From Pseudomonadota bacterium (GTDB lineage Bacteria; Pseudomonadota; Gammaproteobacteria; Burkholderiales; JABEVD01), in NCBI GenBank assembly GCA_021811205.1, contig JAJZPK010000123.1, positions 1 through 7,669 on the forward strand: a stretch of 7,669 bases of DNA, written 5' to 3'. The notes under the pieces are model-generated. The model searched no databases. It saw nothing but the letters and a program-made list of their open reading frames with translations, and was not told where the DNA came from. The number at the start of each line of letters is the position of its first letter. Within the stretch, counting starts at the first letter, position 1. Both the position numbers and the translations under genes were made by a program. Shown one piece after another: positions 6,034 to 7,669 of this stretch.

Positions 6034-6933
6034 ATGACTGAAAGTGAAGATTTCATCCCCGCATTTGATGTCGAGAGCGCAACGGGGCTAACCAACGACT
6101 TGCTGCGAAAGTGGAGGCAGCGCTATGGTTTTCCGCAGTTGTTGCAGGACGGGACGGGACGGAAGGGTTACAGTTCCGAACAAGTTGAACAGCTTCGGGT
6201 GATCCGCCGACTGCTCAGCGCAGGGTTCTTGCCGAGCCAAATAGTGGGATGTTCACTCGCTGAACTCGACAAGCTGGAAATTGCTTCAGGTCGCAGCATC
6301 CGTTCAAAAGCCAATTCCAAATTCAGCCGTGAGGCAATCCAGCTACTGAGGGATCACGACTTGCGCGGGCTGATGAAGTCGTTAAAGCGCCAGCGCGCAA
6401 GGATCACCCCCACTTTCTTCGTTACGGAAGTTGTGGCTCCGTTTCTCACTGAACTTGGCGATGCCTGGTCACGAGGAGATATCAAGATTTACCAGGAGCA
6501 TCTATGTTCAACCCTCCTGACCGATCTGCTGACGGGAGAATTGCTGGCTATGCGGCCAAAGCAAAATCTTCCGCGCATCCTCCTTGCAACACCGCCTGAT
6601 GAATTGCACACCCTGGGACTAATGATGGCCCAAGTCGCCTTGGCCGATGCTGGAGCTGATTGTATTTCTCTTGGTCCGAATACTCCTGTTAACGAAATTG
6701 TCTTTGCTGCCAACGCATTGAAGTGCGATGTTGTAGGAATTTCGATCAGCCTTGCATACCCAAGGCATCGCGTTCTACCGTTCTTGAAAGAGCTGGATGC
6801 TTTGCTGCCGCCATGGATGGAAATTTGGGTTGGTGGGGCTGGTGCACAGGGAATGGCTACATCATCGATTGTACGAATCCATGTTTTTGACAACCTGGCA
6901 GCTCCAACCGCAGCATTGCAGAATGTAGGCTGA
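6034..6933 (+). CDS. MerR-family regulator with cobalamin-binding domain (CarH/LitR-like)
   Basis: Complete 299-residue protein. An N-terminal MerR winged helix-turn-helix (about 8-75) shows FDVESATGLTNDLLRKWRQR (11-30), then YGFP, GRKGYSSEQVEQLRVIRRLL (42-61) and a SAGFLPSQI turn. A helical B12 cap domain (about 97-175) contains W-x9-EH (Trp145, Glu155, His156). A Rossmann-like cobalamin domain (about 180-298) contains E-x-H-xx-G (Glu190, His192, Gly195), where His is the lower cobalt ligand, then S-x-L (239-241 region) and GG (267-268). In CarH photoreceptors the W-x9-EH motif packs on the upper face of adenosylcobalamin and the E-x-H-xx-G His ligates cobalt after light. MlrA/BluR-type relatives have lost such residues. 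A B12-dependent, perhaps light-responsive, DNA-binding protein is therefore plausible; cofactor use and light sensing are inferred. The start ATG has only a weak ribosome site. The gene is divergent from the Aer-like receptor, with a palindrome in its upstream region. Confidence 0.92.
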   Translation: MTESEDFIPAFDVESATGLTNDLLRKWRQRYGFPQLLQDGTGRKGYSSEQVEQLRVIRRLLSAGFLPSQIVGCSLAELDKLEIASGRSIRSKANSKFSREAIQLLRDHDLRGLMKSLKRQRARITPTFFVTEVVAPFLTELGDAWSRGDIKIYQEHLCSTLLTDLLTGELLAMRPKQNLPRILLATPPDELHTLGLMMAQVALADAGADCISLGPNTPVNEIVFAANALKCDVVGISISLAYPRHRVLPFLKELDALLPPWMEIWVGGAGAQGMATSSIVRIHVFDNLAAPTAALQNVG

Positions 6934-6976
6934 TGTTGGTAGCTGTCAATTGGATCGGACGTTTTCGAAGATTGTT

Positions 6977-7004
6977 TTGACGAAGTCTAATTATTTGCAA
7001 TAAT
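6977..7004 (+). promoter_or_regulatory. Candidate promoter of the sensor gene
   Basis: TTGACG (6977-6982, five of six matches) is followed after 16 bases by AATAAT (6999-7004, five of six matches), with an extended -10 TG at 6996-6997. The -10 region also lies in a small AT hairpin (ATTATT-TGC-AATAAT, 6990-7004). The expected transcription start near 7011 leaves about eight bases before the first ATG (7019) and about 56 before the second (7067). The sensor gene is thus likely transcribed separately from the MerR gene. Confidence 0.5.
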
Positions 7005-7018
7005 CGAATACGAGATAG

Positions 7019-7669
7019 ATGCCACTACCCGATGAAGCGAAGGAAACACAAGGCAGCGGCCAATTCATGCAAGCCAACCTCAATTTCCCAATGTTTTTGC
7101 GCAACCTCTGGATCACGCTGGGAGGATTGGCCCTCTGCCTTTTGTCTTTCTTCTATTATGTACACTGGGAAAAGGAAATCGACCTTGCCAATGACATTCG
7201 GCATCGATCCTTCCTGCTGACAAGTGAATTGCGCCAGTCCTCGGACGACCTTACCCGAATGGCACGCACTTATGTCTCCACCGGCAATCCGATTTACAAG
7301 CGGCATTATCAGGAAATCCTCGATATCCGTGATGGAAAAAGTCCTTATCCGATGGATCCCGCCAATGTTTACTGGGATTTCGTGGGAGAAAGCGATTTTC
7401 GTCCCAGACCATCAAGCGGCAATGCCACTTCATTACTGCAGAGGATGAGGCAGGCCGGATTTTCAGAGCAGGAATTATCGAAGCTGGCCGAAGCCAAGAA
7501 AAAATCGGATGAGCTGACAGCCATCGAGTTCGCAGCAATGAAACTGGTCGAGTCGTCGCCCGGCAACGAAGCGACAAGGGCCAGAGCTACCCGCATGCTG
7601 TATGACGAGAAATATCATGAGGCCAAGGCCGGCATCATGTCCCCCATCAGCGAAGTTTACCGAATGATG
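7019..7669 (+). CDS. Membrane sensor protein, N-terminal part only
   Basis: 217 codons are visible and the frame is open at the window end. An in-frame ATG lies at 7019, with a second 16 codons later (7067). The second may be the true start, because the promoter leaves a very short leader for the first. Counted from 7019, one transmembrane helix spans about 28-48 (WITLGGLALCLLSFFYYVHW). It is followed by an extracytoplasmic region with DDLTRMARTYVSTGNPIYKR (76-95), then HYQEILDIRDGKSPYP (96-111), VYWDF (117-121), a gap and MRQAGFSEQELSKLAEAKKK (143-162), SDELTAIEFAAMK. This pattern is a sensor domain I know from proteobacterial hybrid histidine kinases, diguanylate cyclases and chemoreceptors. 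Its ligand is generally unknown. The output domain is outside the window, so the class of signalling protein cannot be given. It lies 85 bases after the MerR gene on the same strand, with its own promoter. Confidence 0.85.
   Translation, partial: MPLPDEAKETQGSGQFMQANLNFPMFLRNLWITLGGLALCLLSFFYYVHWEKEIDLANDIRHRSFLLTSELRQSSDDLTRMARTYVSTGNPIYKRHYQEILDIRDGKSPYPMDPANVYWDFVGESDFRPRPSSGNATSLLQRMRQAGFSEQELSKLAEAKKKSDELTAIEFAAMKLVESSPGNEATRARATRMLYDEKYHEAKAGIMSPISEVYRMM

Noticed and set aside
6489..6893. Minus-strand open frame inside the MerR/B12 gene
   Set aside because: Antisense to the conserved cobalamin-domain coding sequence; no family resemblance.
3785..7669. Second copy of the tRNA-Arg 3' end (attR) within the window
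   Set aside because: I looked for the T-arm and 3' end sequence to the right and saw no copy, so the far end of any island is outside the window or lost.

Overview
The window looks like chromosomal DNA of a Gram-negative bacterium, most likely a proteobacterium and possibly a betaproteobacterium. The evidence is a Uup-type ABC-F ATPase beside an RlmK-type rRNA methyltransferase, proteins with signal peptides, an Aer-like redox chemoreceptor with the enterobacterial FAD-site residues, and a sensor domain common in proteobacterial signalling proteins. The genus cannot be fixed from the sequence alone.

Left part (1-3700, minus strand): a tightly packed operon read right to left. It runs from a secreted PAP2-family phosphatase, through a membrane-anchored PrxQ/Bcp peroxiredoxin and the ABC-F ATPase Uup, to a standalone RlmK-type 23S rRNA methyltransferase that leaves the window at base 1. 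The last three genes are translationally coupled or nearly so (peroxiredoxin/Uup share one base, Uup/RlmK overlap by 8 bases). The operon promoter seems to interlock with the promoter of the divergent tRNA gene.

Middle (3700-4180): a complete tRNA-Arg(CCU) gene with encoded CCA, followed about 140 bp later by the wreck of a P4-type tyrosine integrase. The integrase has a one-base frameshift after codon 19 and is cut off within its N-terminal arm-binding domain. This is the usual footprint of an element that entered at the tRNA 3' end and then decayed.

Right part (4180-7669): three signalling genes. An Aer-like chemoreceptor (minus) is divergent from a MerR-family regulator (plus) with a C-terminal cobalamin-binding module. 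That module keeps both the CarH/LitR-type W-x9-EH cap motif and the E-x-H-xx-G cobalamin-ligand motif. Downstream is the N-terminal part of a membrane sensor protein whose output domain lies outside the window. The Aer/MerR intergenic region holds two inverted copies of a 13-mer (12 of 13 identical) and a perfect 12-bp palindrome, which are plausible operators. The most interesting hypothesis is a B12-dependent, possibly light-sensing, regulator controlling an energy-taxis receptor. This is inference, and no clearly new system is proven by the sequence.
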